Assembly (NCBI GenBank): GCA_028693275.1
Contig: JAQUVS010000001.1
Coordinates: 79,132-129,205, forward strand
Length of the DNA: 50,074 bases
Direction of reading: 5' to 3'
From: Bacilli bacterium
Lineage (GTDB): Bacteria; Bacillota_I; Bacilli_A; RF39; UBA660
Below, one piece after another: positions 30,816 through 41,141 of this stretch; within the stretch, counting starts at the first letter, position 1, and each line of letters opens with the position of its first letter. The notes beneath the pieces were generated by a model. The model did not search any database. It saw nothing but the letters and a program-made list of their open reading frames with translations, and was not told the DNA's origin. The translations under genes and the position numbers were made by a program.

Positions 30816-31620
30816 AATTGCATATGATTTTGGTTTCTTTCAGGTATATTGGTATTCTATTTTTATTTTCTTAGCTTTATTTTTTGCATTAATTGTTATT
30901 ATGAATGAAGTGAAAAAACAAAATATAAATCAAGATTTTATGGTTAATTTAGTTTTTTGGGGAATAATTATTGGTTTATTTGGTGCAAGATTTTATTATG
31001 TTGCATTTAATCTATCTTTTTATTTAAAATATCCTTTAGAAATTTTTGCTGTATGGAATGGTGGAATGGCCATTCACGGTGGAATAATTTTTGGATTATT
31101 ATGGGTTTTAATTTATACTAAGAAATATAAAGTTAAAACTTTAAAAGTTTTAGATATTACAGTAGTTGGATTAATTTTAGGACAAGCTATTGGTAGATGG
31201 GGTAATTTCTTTAATAAGGAAGCTTATGGTGCACTTGTTAGTAGATTAGATTTAGAAAAATTAGGTTTACCTGATAATATTATAGAAGGAATGTATATAA
31301 ATGGAGGATATAGACAACCAACATTTTTATATGAATCCATATGGAACTTAATCGGATTTTTCTTATTATTAATTATTAGAAAATATAAATATTTAAAAAC
31401 TGGACAACTTACTGGTTTTTATTTGATGTGGTATTCTTTTGGGCGTTTCTTTATAGAAGGAATGCGTGGAGATAGTTTAATGTTTAGTACATATAAAGTA
31501 GCTCAGATAGTTTCTTGTATATTGTTTGTTATTGGATTATTAATGGTTATTTTTTGTAAAAAAGGTTCTAGATTTGAAGGATTATATTTGGAGGCTGAAA
31601 AAGATGGAATTAATTTTTGA
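30808..31620 (+). CDS. lgt: Prolipoprotein diacylglyceryl transferase
   Basis: WNGGMAIHGGIIFG, GQAIGRWGNFFNKEAYG, GQLTGFYLMWYSFGRFFIEGMR. Confidence 0.97.
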   Translation: MDRIAYDFGFFQVYWYSIFIFLALFFALIVIMNEVKKQNINQDFMVNLVFWGIIIGLFGARFYYVAFNLSFYLKYPLEIFAVWNGGMAIHGGIIFGLLWVLIYTKKYKVKTLKVLDITVVGLILGQAIGRWGNFFNKEAYGALVSRLDLEKLGLPDNIIEGMYINGGYRQPTFLYESIWNLIGFFLLLIIRKYKYLKTGQLTGFYLMWYSFGRFFIEGMRGDSLMFSTYKVAQIVSCILFVIGLLMVIFCKKGSRFEGLYLEAEKDGINF

Positions 31621-32518
31621 TACAGTAGTTATAGGTGGAGGCGTGGCAGGAATGTCAGCCTCTATATATTTAAAGAGAGCAAATAAAGATTTTTGTATAT
31701 TAGAGAAATCTGCTTTAGGTGGACAATTGAATAATATAGATAGTATTCATAATTACCCTGGTTTTAAGGAAATAAGTGGACCTGATTTAGCTATGAATTT
31801 ATATGAACAAGTAAATTCAATGGATATTAAAGTTTTACCTTATGAAGTACTAAATATAACTGCTTCAGGTGATAATTATGTTATTACAACAAATAAAGAA
31901 CAAATATTTTGTAATAATATTATTATAGCAATAGGTAGAGTTCCTAAAAGACTTTCTATTAAAGGTGAAGATACTTATGTTAATAAAGGAATTAGTTTTT
32001 GTGCTCTATGTGATGGAACTTTTTATAAAAATAAAAACGTTGTTGTGATTGGAAATAATAACCAAGCAGCTAATGAGGCTTTATATTTATCGAATATATG
32101 TTTATCTGTTAAGTTGATTAGTAGAACAAAAGATTTATTAACAGAAGAATCTATTAAAGATCAACTTGCAGATAGGGATAATATAGAAGTAATCTATAAT
32201 TCTGATGTGTTAGAATTCTTGGGAGATGAAAATAGATTAAATGGTTTATTAGTACTAGACAAAGATACAAAAGATTCAAAAAATATTATTGTAGATGGTG
32301 CATTTGTTTATATAGGACAAGTTCCTTTAACTTTTGCATTTAAAGATTTACAAATTTTGGACGATACAGGATATGTTATAGTTGATAGTTCTATGCAAAC
32401 AAAATTAAAAAATATATATGCTGTTGGTGATGTTGTTAAGAAAGATATCTATCAAATAATTACTGCTGCGAGCGATGGTGTTACTGCTGCATATAATATA
32501 ATAGAGAAGGATAAATAA
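31604..32518 (+). CDS. trxB: Thioredoxin reductase-like flavoprotein
   Basis: GGGVAGMSASIYLKRA, ALGGQLNNIDSIHNYPGF, FCALCDGTFYK, YAVGDVV; start ATG 31604. Confidence 0.9.
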   Translation: MELIFDTVVIGGGVAGMSASIYLKRANKDFCILEKSALGGQLNNIDSIHNYPGFKEISGPDLAMNLYEQVNSMDIKVLPYEVLNITASGDNYVITTNKEQIFCNNIIIAIGRVPKRLSIKGEDTYVNKGISFCALCDGTFYKNKNVVVIGNNNQAANEALYLSNICLSVKLISRTKDLLTEESIKDQLADRDNIEVIYNSDVLEFLGDENRLNGLLVLDKDTKDSKNIIVDGAFVYIGQVPLTFAFKDLQILDDTGYVIVDSSMQTKLKNIYAVGDVVKKDIYQIITAASDGVTAAYNIIEKDK

Positions 32519-33462
32519 TGAAAAAAATAGTTGTATTAGGCGGAGGTACTGGAATATCGTATCTTCTTAGAGGTTTAAAGGATTTTCCTGTTGATATAAC
32601 AGCAGTAATTTCAGTTTCAGATAATGGTAAATCTACAGGTAAATTAAGAAATGAATTTTATATTCCTGCAGTTGGAGATATTAGAAAAGTAATTTATAAT
32701 ATGTCGCCTTTACCTGAAGAATTTAAAAATGTAATGGAATATAGATTTAATACTTATAGTGATTTGAATGGACATCCTATGGGTAATTTATTGTTAACAG
32801 CAATGTTAACTAGTAGTGGTAGTTTGCTTAAAAGTATTGATTGTATGAGATATTTACTAGATGTAAAACATAAAATACTTCCGCTTTCAGAAGATTTTTT
32901 AACATTAATGGGTGAAACAGTTGATGGTGAAATAGTTGAAGGTGAAGATGATTTACCTAAATCAGGGAAAAAATATAAACGAATTTTTTATAAAGAATGT
33001 CCCCATGTTCTTCCTGAAGTTCTTTCTGCTATTTCGGAAGCTGATCTAGTAATTTTGAGTATGGGAAGTTTATATACAAGTATTATTCCTCATCTTATTT
33101 GCTCTGATATACAAAATAGTTTGAGAGACTCTAAGGCAAAAGTAATGTATTTATGTAACGCAATGACTCAACCTGGTGAAACTTCTGGATTTACTGTTAG
33201 TGATCATTTAAAGGTTATTGAATCTTATTTAGGAGCAGATGTTCTTGATACTGTTGTCGTTAGTGACTCAGAAATATCAAAAGAAATGTTAGATAAATAT
33301 TCTAATCAAGAACAAAAAGATCCAGTTATAATAGATGATAGTGAAATAGAAAAAATGGGAATAGAAATAATAAAAGAAAATTTATTAACAATAGATGATG
33401 GAACTTTAAAACACAATAGTTTAAAACTTAGTTCTATTATATTTTCATATTTAATGAGGTGA
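32518..33462 (+). CDS. yvcK: Gluconeogenesis factor YvcK/CofD-like
   Basis: VVLGGGTGISYLLRGLK, VSDNGKSTGKLRNEF, PVGDIRK-like, GHPMGNLLLTA. Confidence 0.95.
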   Translation: MKKIVVLGGGTGISYLLRGLKDFPVDITAVISVSDNGKSTGKLRNEFYIPAVGDIRKVIYNMSPLPEEFKNVMEYRFNTYSDLNGHPMGNLLLTAMLTSSGSLLKSIDCMRYLLDVKHKILPLSEDFLTLMGETVDGEIVEGEDDLPKSGKKYKRIFYKECPHVLPEVLSAISEADLVILSMGSLYTSIIPHLICSDIQNSLRDSKAKVMYLCNAMTQPGETSGFTVSDHLKVIESYLGADVLDTVVVSDSEISKEMLDKYSNQEQKDPVIIDDSEIEKMGIEIIKENLLTIDDGTLKHNSLKLSSIIFSYLMR

Positions 33463-33466
33463 TATT

Positions 33467-34405
33467 ATGTCGTTTACAACTAATATAAAAAATGAAATAT
33501 CTAAAATAGAAGGGGAAAATAAAAATAATTTATATGAGTTATCCGCTTTTATTAGAAACAATGGTTATTTTGATAATAATATAATAGAATTAAATACTGA
33601 AAATGCAACTGTTGCTAAACGTATTTATTCTTTAATAAAAGAAATATTTGATATTAAAATAGAAATATTACAAAGAAAAAATAATAGTTTTTCTAAAAAT
33701 AGTTTTTATGTTATTAAAATTGAAGACTTAGTATTAGATATATTAAAAAAAGCTTTAGTAGTAGACGATAATAATAAAAAAATAGAAAGACCTTTACTTG
33801 TTGTTTCTAGTAATGAAGATGCTATTAGATCTTATCTGTCTGGTGTATTTTTATCTAAAGGAAGTGTAAATGATCCTAAAACTTCTAGATATCATTTAGA
33901 ATTTTTGATAGAAGAATTAGAAGAAGCTAATTATGTATCTGATTTACTTAATTATTTTGATTTAAATAGTAAAGTATTAAACCGTGATAAAGGATATATG
34001 GTTTATGTAAAAGAAGCAGAAAAAATAGGTGATTTTTTAAGAATAATTAACGCTTCCAATGGGGTAATGTATTTTGAAGATATTCGAATTTATAGAGATC
34101 ACAAGAATATGACTAATAGGTTAAATAATTGTGAGCAAGCTAATATTGAAAGAATAATTGAAACAGCTAATAAACAAATAGAAGATATTAATTATGTAAA
34201 AGAAAATTTGGGAATAGATATTTTAGATTCTAAAGTATTAGAAGTAGTTGAATATAGAATTAAATATCCAGATGCTTCTTTACAAGAATTAAGTGATATT
34301 ATAGCTTTTGAAACAGGTAAAGAAATTAGTAAGTCAGGATTAAATCATAGATTTAGAAAATTAAGGGAGTTAGTTAGAAAAGCTATAGAATTAGAAAATA
34401 AGTAA
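33467..34405 (+). CDS. whiA: Sporulation-type DNA-binding regulator WhiA
   Basis: FLSKGSVNDPKTSRYHLEF, NRLNNCEQANIERI, LQELSDIIAFETGKEISKSGLNHRFRKL. Confidence 0.95.
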   Translation: MSFTTNIKNEISKIEGENKNNLYELSAFIRNNGYFDNNIIELNTENATVAKRIYSLIKEIFDIKIEILQRKNNSFSKNSFYVIKIEDLVLDILKKALVVDDNNKKIERPLLVVSSNEDAIRSYLSGVFLSKGSVNDPKTSRYHLEFLIEELEEANYVSDLLNYFDLNSKVLNRDKGYMVYVKEAEKIGDFLRIINASNGVMYFEDIRIYRDHKNMTNRLNNCEQANIERIIETANKQIEDINYVKENLGIDILDSKVLEVVEYRIKYPDASLQELSDIIAFETGKEISKSGLNHRFRKLRELVRKAIELENK

Positions 34406-34421
34406 TTTACTTATTTTTTTT
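34394..34421 (+). terminator. Intrinsic terminator after whiA
   Basis: AAATAAGTAA-TTTACTTATTTTTTTT. Confidence 0.75.
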
Positions 34422-34497
34422 GTTTAAAAACTGGTTTTATTATTTAACTAAATATGTTAGAATGTAATGTAGAAGAATAAAATATTAAGGTGGTTGT

Positions 34498-36150
34498 ATG
34501 AACGAATTATTAAAAGTAAATGTAATGGGTAAAGACAAGGAAATAATTAAAGGTATTACTTTACTTGAATTAAGTAAAGAATATAAAGAAGATTTTAAAT
34601 TTGAGATTATATTAGCAAAAGTAGATGGAATATATAAAGAATTAAATGAATCTATTACTAAAGAGTCAAAAATAGAATTTTTAGATTTAACTGAAAGAGG
34701 AGCTAGTAGAGTTTATTTAAATGGATTGATATATTTAACTATTTATTCATATAAGGAAATATATGGTAGTGATGCTAATATAAAAGTAAATCATTCAATT
34801 GATAAAGGTTTATATATTAATACAGATAGAAAAATTACTAAAAGTGATATAGAAAAGTTGTCTCAAAAAATGTTAGAAGTAGTTGAAAAATCTTTAGATA
34901 TAAATAAATTAACAGTTTCAAGAATAGATGTTTTAAATTATTTTGAGAGCATAAATGATTTACCAAAAGCAGGAATAATAAAATATAATACAAATACACA
35001 TATTACTTTATATAAACTAGGTAATATGTATAATTATTTTTATTCATTAATGCCTATTAATACGAATTGTTTATCTCATTTTAAACTTCATTTTCTAGAA
35101 GAAAATGGTTTTGTTTTATGTTTTCCAACAATTTATATTCATGGAGAAATAAAAGAGTATGAGCATAGACCAAATGTATTTAACTTGTTTAAAGAGTCTA
35201 GAAATTGGGCTAAATTGATGAAATTAGAAAATGTAGTTGATCTGAATAAGAGGGTTTCAGAGGGAACAATAGAAGAGTTAATAAGAATAGATGAAATTGT
35301 ACAAAGTAGTAAATTAATGAAGTTAGCTGAAAATATAGCTATAAAGAAAGATAAAGTAAAAATAGTTTTAATGGCTGGACCTTCTAGTTCTGGGAAAACT
35401 ACTACATGTAATAAATTATCTTTATATTTGAAAAGTTATGGAGTTAATCCAATTTCCATTTCTATGGATGATTTCTTTGTTGATAAAGGTGAAACTCCAT
35501 TAGATAGTGAAGGTAATCCTGATTTTGAAAGATTGGAAGCAGTAGACTTAAAATTATTTGATGAAACTATTTCTAAACTTTTGAAAAAAGAGGAAGTAAT
35601 GACACCAGTATTTGATTTCTTACATGGAAAAAAAGAATATAAAAAGAAAATAAAAATGCAAGAAGGAGATATTTTACTAATAGAAGGTATACATGCTTTG
35701 AATCCGAAAGTTTTATCTAATATATCAAAAGAAAATAAAATATTAGTTTATTTATCAGCTTTGACTGAACTTAATATCGATAATCATACTAGAGTTTCAA
35801 CTACTGATAATAGATTATTAAGAAGAATAGTTAGAGATAATAGAACAAGAGGTTATGGAGTTGATAAGACGTTAGAAGCTTGGGCAAAGGTTAGAGAGGG
35901 TGAAGAAAAATATATATTCCCTTATCAAGATGTTGCTGATTACACTTATAATACAGCTTTAATTTATGAGTTAGGAGTTTTAAAGACTTTTGTTGAACCT
36001 TTATTGTATTCGGTTCCATTATCTTCTCCATATTATAATGAAGCAAAAAGATTAATAAATTTCTTAAGGGTTTTCTTACCTATATCATCAGAAACAATTC
36101 CTGATGATTCAATATTAAGAGAATTTATTGGGGGAAGTTATTTTAAATAA
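34498..36150 (+). CDS. Nucleoside (uridine) kinase with TGS/ThrRS-like N-terminus
   Basis: MAGPSSSGKTTTCNKLSLYLK Walker A, SISMDDFFVDK, LIEGIHALNPK. Confidence 0.88.
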   Translation: MNELLKVNVMGKDKEIIKGITLLELSKEYKEDFKFEIILAKVDGIYKELNESITKESKIEFLDLTERGASRVYLNGLIYLTIYSYKEIYGSDANIKVNHSIDKGLYINTDRKITKSDIEKLSQKMLEVVEKSLDINKLTVSRIDVLNYFESINDLPKAGIIKYNTNTHITLYKLGNMYNYFYSLMPINTNCLSHFKLHFLEENGFVLCFPTIYIHGEIKEYEHRPNVFNLFKESRNWAKLMKLENVVDLNKRVSEGTIEELIRIDEIVQSSKLMKLAENIAIKKDKVKIVLMAGPSSSGKTTTCNKLSLYLKSYGVNPISISMDDFFVDKGETPLDSEGNPDFERLEAVDLKLFDETISKLLKKEEVMTPVFDFLHGKKEYKKKIKMQEGDILLIEGIHALNPKVLSNISKENKILVYLSALTELNIDNHTRVSTTDNRLLRRIVRDNRTRGYGVDKTLEAWAKVREGEEKYIFPYQDVADYTYNTALIYELGVLKTFVEPLLYSVPLSSPYYNEAKRLINFLRVFLPISSETIPDDSILREFIGGSYFK

Positions 36151-36167
36151 AGAAAGAAGGAAATAAA

Positions 36168-37172
36168 ATGATAAAAGTAGCAATTAATGGTTTTGGTAGA
36201 ATTGGTCGTTTAGCGTTTAGATTAATGGAAGAAGATCCATCTTATGAAATCGTGGCAATTAATGATTTAACTGATGCAGAACAGTTAGCATATTTATTAA
36301 AATATGATACTAATCATCGTAATTATAGAGTTAATGATATAACTAATACAGAAGATAGTATTGTAATTGGGGATAGAAAAATTAGAATTTATTCTGAAAA
36401 AGATGCAAACAATTTACCTTGGGGTGAATTAAATGTAGATGTTGTTTTAGAATGTACTGGTGCTTTTACAGATAAAGAAAAAGCAATGGCTCATATAAAT
36501 GCAGGAGCTAAGAAAGTAATAATTTCGGCTCCAGCTAAAGGAGACTTAAAAACAATTGTTTATAATGTTAATCATCATACACTTGATGGTAGTGAACAAA
36601 TTATTTCAGCTGCAAGCTGTACTACAAATTGTTTAGCTCCTGTTTTAAACGTATTAGATTATTATTTTAAAATAGAAAAAGGGTATATGACAACTGTTCA
36701 TGCTTATACTAATGACCAAGCTACACTTGATATACCTCATAAAAAAGGTATTAAAGCTAGAAGAGGTAGAGCAGCAGCAGCAAATATAATTCCAGCTTCT
36801 ACAGGGGCAGCAAGTGCAATTGGTCTTGTTCTTCCAAACTTAAAAGGAAAATTAGATGGTGGAGCACTTAGAGTTCCAGTTCCAACAGGATCAGTTATTG
36901 ATTTAACGTTAGAACTTCAAAAATCAACAAGTGTTGAAGAAATAAATGCTTGTTTTAAAGCAAATATGAATGAAACTCTTAATTTTACAATGGATCCAAT
37001 AGTATCAAGTGATGTAATTGGTTCAAGTTTTGGAGCAGTAGTTGATGGTTTATCTACTTCAGTATTAGAAGTAAATGGAAAACAGTTAGTTAAAGTAATT
37101 GCTTGGTATGATAACGAAATGAGTTATACAACACAAATGGTTAGAACTGTTAAATATTTAATGAATAAATAA
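36168..37172 (+). CDS. gapA: Glyceraldehyde-3-phosphate dehydrogenase
   Basis: INGFGRIGRLAFR, SAASCTTNCLAPVL, WYDNEMSYTTQMVRT. Confidence 0.98.
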   Translation: MIKVAINGFGRIGRLAFRLMEEDPSYEIVAINDLTDAEQLAYLLKYDTNHRNYRVNDITNTEDSIVIGDRKIRIYSEKDANNLPWGELNVDVVLECTGAFTDKEKAMAHINAGAKKVIISAPAKGDLKTIVYNVNHHTLDGSEQIISAASCTTNCLAPVLNVLDYYFKIEKGYMTTVHAYTNDQATLDIPHKKGIKARRGRAAAANIIPASTGAASAIGLVLPNLKGKLDGGALRVPVPTGSVIDLTLELQKSTSVEEINACFKANMNETLNFTMDPIVSSDVIGSSFGAVVDGLSTSVLEVNGKQLVKVIAWYDNEMSYTTQMVRTVKYLMNK

Positions 37173-37198
37173 ACTACTTAGGTAGTTTATTTTCTTTT
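37167..37198 (+). terminator. Intrinsic terminator after gapA
   Basis: AAATAAACTAC-TTAG-GTAGTTTATTTTCTTTT. Confidence 0.7.
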
Positions 37199-37253
37199 AC
37201 ATAGTTATTTACTGTGTTATAATATAATTTATAAAGTAAAGAGGATGGTTATT

Positions 37254-38438
37254 ATGAAGAAAACTATTAGAAATTTAGAAATAAGCGGTAAGAAAGTAAT
37301 TATTAGATGTGATTTTAATGTTCCAATAAAAGATGGGAAAATAATAGATGATAATAGGATTAAAATGAGTTTAGAAACTATTAAATACGCTGTTGATAAG
37401 GGAGCTAAAGTCATTTTAATGTCTCATTTAGGAAGAGTTAAAGAAGAAAAGGATCTTAAAAAGAATGATTTATCTTTGGTTGGAAAAAGATTAGCAAATT
37501 TATTAAATAAAAAAATAACTTTTGTTTCTAAAACAAGAGGAACAGAATTAGAACAAGCAATTAATAAAATGATTAATGGTGATGTTCTACTTGTTCAAAA
37601 TACTAGATATGAAGATTTATTTATGGAAAAGGAAAGTAGTAATGATCAAGAATTAAGTAGTTATTGGGCAAGTTTAGGAGATCTATTTGTTAATGATGCT
37701 TTCGGAACTATTCATAGAGCTCATGCATCTAATGTTGGTATTGCTAGTAAGTTACCTAACTGTATAGGATTTCTTGTTGAAAAAGAGTTTAATTCTTTAT
37801 CAATATTAAATAATCCAAGTAAGCCATTTATTTTAATATTAGGTGGTTCTAAAGTTAGTGATAAAATAGGAATCATTGATAACATGATAGAAAAAGTTGA
37901 TAAAATTATAATAGGTGGAGGAATGGCTTTTACATTCTTAAAAGCAAAGGGATTAAATATAGGAACATCAATAGTTGATTTAGATAGTATTGAATATTGT
38001 TCTAATTTAATATCTAAATATCCGGATAAAATTATTCTACCTATAGATTTTAATTTTTCAACAGGAATGGATGAAACTTTACCAAACAGAATAGATAAAA
38101 TAGATAATATATTGGATAATGAAATGGGACTTGATATTGGACCTGAAACAATAAAATTATTTAAAGAAAATTTAGGTAATGCTAAAACAGTTTTATGGAA
38201 TGGCCCTATGGGAGTTTATGAAATAGAAAAATATTCTATTGGAACAAGAAAAATATTAGAATTATTGGTATTGTTAGATATAACTTGTATATTAGGTGGA
38301 GGAGATATTGTAGCAGCCGCTTCAAAATTTAATCTTAAAGACAGTGTTACACATGCTTCTACAGGCGGAGGAGCAACTCTTGAATATTTAGAGGGTAAAA
38401 AATTACCTGGATTAGAAATAATAGGGGATTTAAATTGA
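37254..38438 (+). CDS. pgk: Phosphoglycerate kinase
   Basis: VIIRCDFNVPIKDGKI, LMSHLGRVKEE, VLWNGPMGVYE, HASTGGGATLEYLEGK. Confidence 0.98.
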   Translation: MKKTIRNLEISGKKVIIRCDFNVPIKDGKIIDDNRIKMSLETIKYAVDKGAKVILMSHLGRVKEEKDLKKNDLSLVGKRLANLLNKKITFVSKTRGTELEQAINKMINGDVLLVQNTRYEDLFMEKESSNDQELSSYWASLGDLFVNDAFGTIHRAHASNVGIASKLPNCIGFLVEKEFNSLSILNNPSKPFILILGGSKVSDKIGIIDNMIEKVDKIIIGGGMAFTFLKAKGLNIGTSIVDLDSIEYCSNLISKYPDKIILPIDFNFSTGMDETLPNRIDKIDNILDNEMGLDIGPETIKLFKENLGNAKTVLWNGPMGVYEIEKYSIGTRKILELLVLLDITCILGGGDIVAAASKFNLKDSVTHASTGGGATLEYLEGKKLPGLEIIGDLN

Positions 38439-38887
38439 GTAATAGAAAAGTATTAGCTATTAATATAGGTGATACTAGTACTAAAAAAACAATTATAGAG
38501 GAAAATTCGTTAGAAGAAATAGTTAATAAATATTCAACTGTTTATATGAAAAATATGCAAGATACTTATACTGATATAAATAAGTTTTTGTTTTTAAAAG
38601 AATATGATAAGATTATCAGTTGCTCTTTTCTTTTTGGTTATAGTGATTCAAAAGATTGTCAAATAGATATATTATGGGAAAAAGATAATGTTAAAAATAA
38701 CGGCCTTACTCTTTCCTATATAACTGACTATGCTTTTAATGAGATACAGTTAGAACTAGTTAAAATCTGTGTAACTAATGATAATAATGAGTTAAAAAGT
38801 CTTGTAATAAACAATAATTATGAGATAATTGATAATAGTGATTCTATGTGTTACTATCTAAAAGAAAATCCAAGGGGTTCAAAATAA
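38435..38887 (+). CDS. Hypothetical protein, weak GNAT-like C-terminal half
   Basis: LSYITDYAFNEIQLELVKICVTNDNNELKSLVINNNYEIID resembles the GNAT C-terminal pattern; TTG start overlapping pgk stop. Confidence 0.45.
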   Translation: MSNRKVLAINIGDTSTKKTIIEENSLEEIVNKYSTVYMKNMQDTYTDINKFLFLKEYDKIISCSFLFGYSDSKDCQIDILWEKDNVKNNGLTLSYITDYAFNEIQLELVKICVTNDNNELKSLVINNNYEIIDNSDSMCYYLKENPRGSK

Positions 38888-38904
38888 TATTTCGAGGTGA
38901 GACA

Positions 38905-39909
38905 ATGAAAAATACAAAAAGAAATGGAATAATACTATTACTTGTAACTTTTTTGGTAATGTATTTTCTTTTAAAAGATAGTTTTGGTGATGTAGTTAAG
39001 TTATTATCAAGTGCTAATATTTTATTTATTTTTTTTGCGGTAGGCTCTTTAATTATGAGTATATTATTTGAAACTCTTTGTTTTAAAAGCATAATTAATG
39101 AGTATAAAGATGATTTTTCTTTTAATAAGATACTAAAACTTGTTATTGCAACTAAATTCTTTAATGGAATTACTCCTTTTTCAACAGGTGGTCAACCAAT
39201 GCAAGTTTATATGTTAAAAAAAGATGGTTTAAGAATGAGTAAATCAACTAATATAATTATTCAAAATTTCATACTATATCAAGCTGCTTTAGTTATTTAT
39301 GGAATAATTGCTTTTTTGATCAATTTAAAATTTAAGTTAATAGTTAATGCAATTATTTTGCAAAAGTTAATAGTATTAGGTTTTGTAGTTAATACTTTAG
39401 TAATGGTTGTATTAATAATGGTTAGCTTTGGTGGAAAATTTAATAAAATAATGATAAATAAATTCATTAAAATTCTTCATAAATTACATTTGATAAAAGA
39501 TGAAAATAAACATTTAAATCAATGGGAAAAAAGATGTGAAGATTTTTATGAAGGAAGCTCTGTTCTTTTAAGTAAACCAAAAGTTCTTGTACAAGGAGTT
39601 ATTTTTCAATTTATTTCATTAACTTTTTTATATGCAATTCCTTTTTTAATAATACTTGCTTTTGATATACATACAAATATTTCGATAGTTACTACTATAG
39701 TAGCTGTAGCTTATATTTTAATATTAGGTTCATTTGTTCCTATTCCAGGAGCAAGTGGAGGAATAGAATATGGATTTTTAGAAATATTTGCAGGTTTCTT
39801 AGGTCATGGAATGTTACAAACTGTTTTAATTATTTGGAGATTTATAACATATTATTTCCCAATGATAGTTGGAGGAATTATATTTAATTTTTATAAGGAG
39901 AAAAAATAA
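38905..39909 (+). CDS. Lysylphosphatidylglycerol synthase TM-region / flippase-like (UPF0104) protein
   Basis: NGITPFSTGGQPMQVYMLKKDG, PIPGASGGIEYGFLEIFAGF; ATG 38905 after CGAGGTGAG. Confidence 0.9.
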   Translation: MKNTKRNGIILLLVTFLVMYFLLKDSFGDVVKLLSSANILFIFFAVGSLIMSILFETLCFKSIINEYKDDFSFNKILKLVIATKFFNGITPFSTGGQPMQVYMLKKDGLRMSKSTNIIIQNFILYQAALVIYGIIAFLINLKFKLIVNAIILQKLIVLGFVVNTLVMVVLIMVSFGGKFNKIMINKFIKILHKLHLIKDENKHLNQWEKRCEDFYEGSSVLLSKPKVLVQGVIFQFISLTFLYAIPFLIILAFDIHTNISIVTTIVAVAYILILGSFVPIPGASGGIEYGFLEIFAGFLGHGMLQTVLIIWRFITYYFPMIVGGIIFNFYKEKK

Positions 39910-41141
39910 TGAGAATTGGATTATTTAGTGATACATATCCTCCTTTTATAAATGGAGTTTCTACAAGCGTTTTAATGTTGAAAAAAGCTTTAGAAAAACT
40001 TGGTCATACAGTATATGTTGTTACTGTTAACCCTGAAAGTATGAGATATGATTATGATGAAGAAAATAAAGTTTTAAGAATACCGGGTGTTCCTATTGGA
40101 TTATACGATTATAGACTTACAGGTATATATCCGTTAAGAGCCATAAATATAGTTAAAAAATGGAATTTGGATGTTATTCATTCACACACTGAATTTGGTA
40201 TAGGGACTTTTTCTAGATTAATTGGTAAACAATTACATATACCCATAGTTCATACTTATCATACAATGTATGAAGATTATATTCATTATATTACTAAGGG
40301 CTATTTTGATAAATCAAGTAAGAAAATTGTTGAATATTTAACTTTATTCTATTGTGATAAGACAGCTTCAGAATTGGTTGTTCCTACGAAAAAAACATAT
40401 GATTTATTTAAAGAAAAATATAAAATAGAAAAAAATATTAATATTATTCCAACTGGTATAGAAATAGATAGATTTTTCAGAGAAAATATTGATATCGAAT
40501 TATTAAATGAAATGAAAAAGACATTTAAGATTAAGAAAAATGATTTTGTTTCAATATTTGTAGGTAGATTAGCAGAAGAAAAAAATATTGAATTTTTACT
40601 TGATGTACAAAATGATTTGATGAAAAAACATAATGATTTTAAATTCATAATAGTTGGGGATGGTCCTGATTTCAATAAATATAAGGACATTATAAAAAAA
40701 TATGCTTTGGAAGATAGAATAATAATGACTGGTAAAATTGCATGGGAAGAAATTCCATATTATTATCATATGTCTAATGTTTTTTTAACTGCTTCAATGA
40801 GTGAAACACAAGGTTTAACTGTCATAGAAGCTATGGCTAGTGAATTGATTCCAATTTGTATAAATGATGAAAGTTTTAAAACAGTAGTAACAGATGGTAC
40901 TAATGGAAGAATATTTAATAATAAAGAAGAATGTATTAATATTATTATGGATCACTATAATAATATTGATAAGACAAAAATTATGGCAAGACAAGCTAGA
41001 TTAACTAGTGAAAGATACAGTTCTAAAAACTATGCTGAATCTATATTAGATGTATATAATTATGTTATAAATAAAAAAGATAAAAGTAAATTTATTATTA
41101 ATAAGATTATTGATAAAATAAAAGATAGGAATGATGATTAA
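39909..41141 (+). CDS. GT4-family glycosyltransferase (glycolipid type)
   Basis: GLFSDTYPPFINGVSTSVLMLKKALEKLGH, HTYHTMYEDY, SETQGLTVIEAMASELIP. Confidence 0.92.
   Translation: MRIGLFSDTYPPFINGVSTSVLMLKKALEKLGHTVYVVTVNPESMRYDYDEENKVLRIPGVPIGLYDYRLTGIYPLRAINIVKKWNLDVIHSHTEFGIGTFSRLIGKQLHIPIVHTYHTMYEDYIHYITKGYFDKSSKKIVEYLTLFYCDKTASELVVPTKKTYDLFKEKYKIEKNINIIPTGIEIDRFFRENIDIELLNEMKKTFKIKKNDFVSIFVGRLAEEKNIEFLLDVQNDLMKKHNDFKFIIVGDGPDFNKYKDIIKKYALEDRIIMTGKIAWEEIPYYYHMSNVFLTASMSETQGLTVIEAMASELIPICINDESFKTVVTDGTNGRIFNNKEECINIIMDHYNNIDKTKIMARQARLTSERYSSKNYAESILDVYNYVINKKDKSKFIINKIIDKIKDRNDD

Noticed and set aside
40349-40690. Minus-strand ORF of 113 aa opposite the glycosyltransferase
   Set aside because: Antisense shadow ORF, Ser/Phe-rich composition typical of reverse-complemented AT-rich genes.
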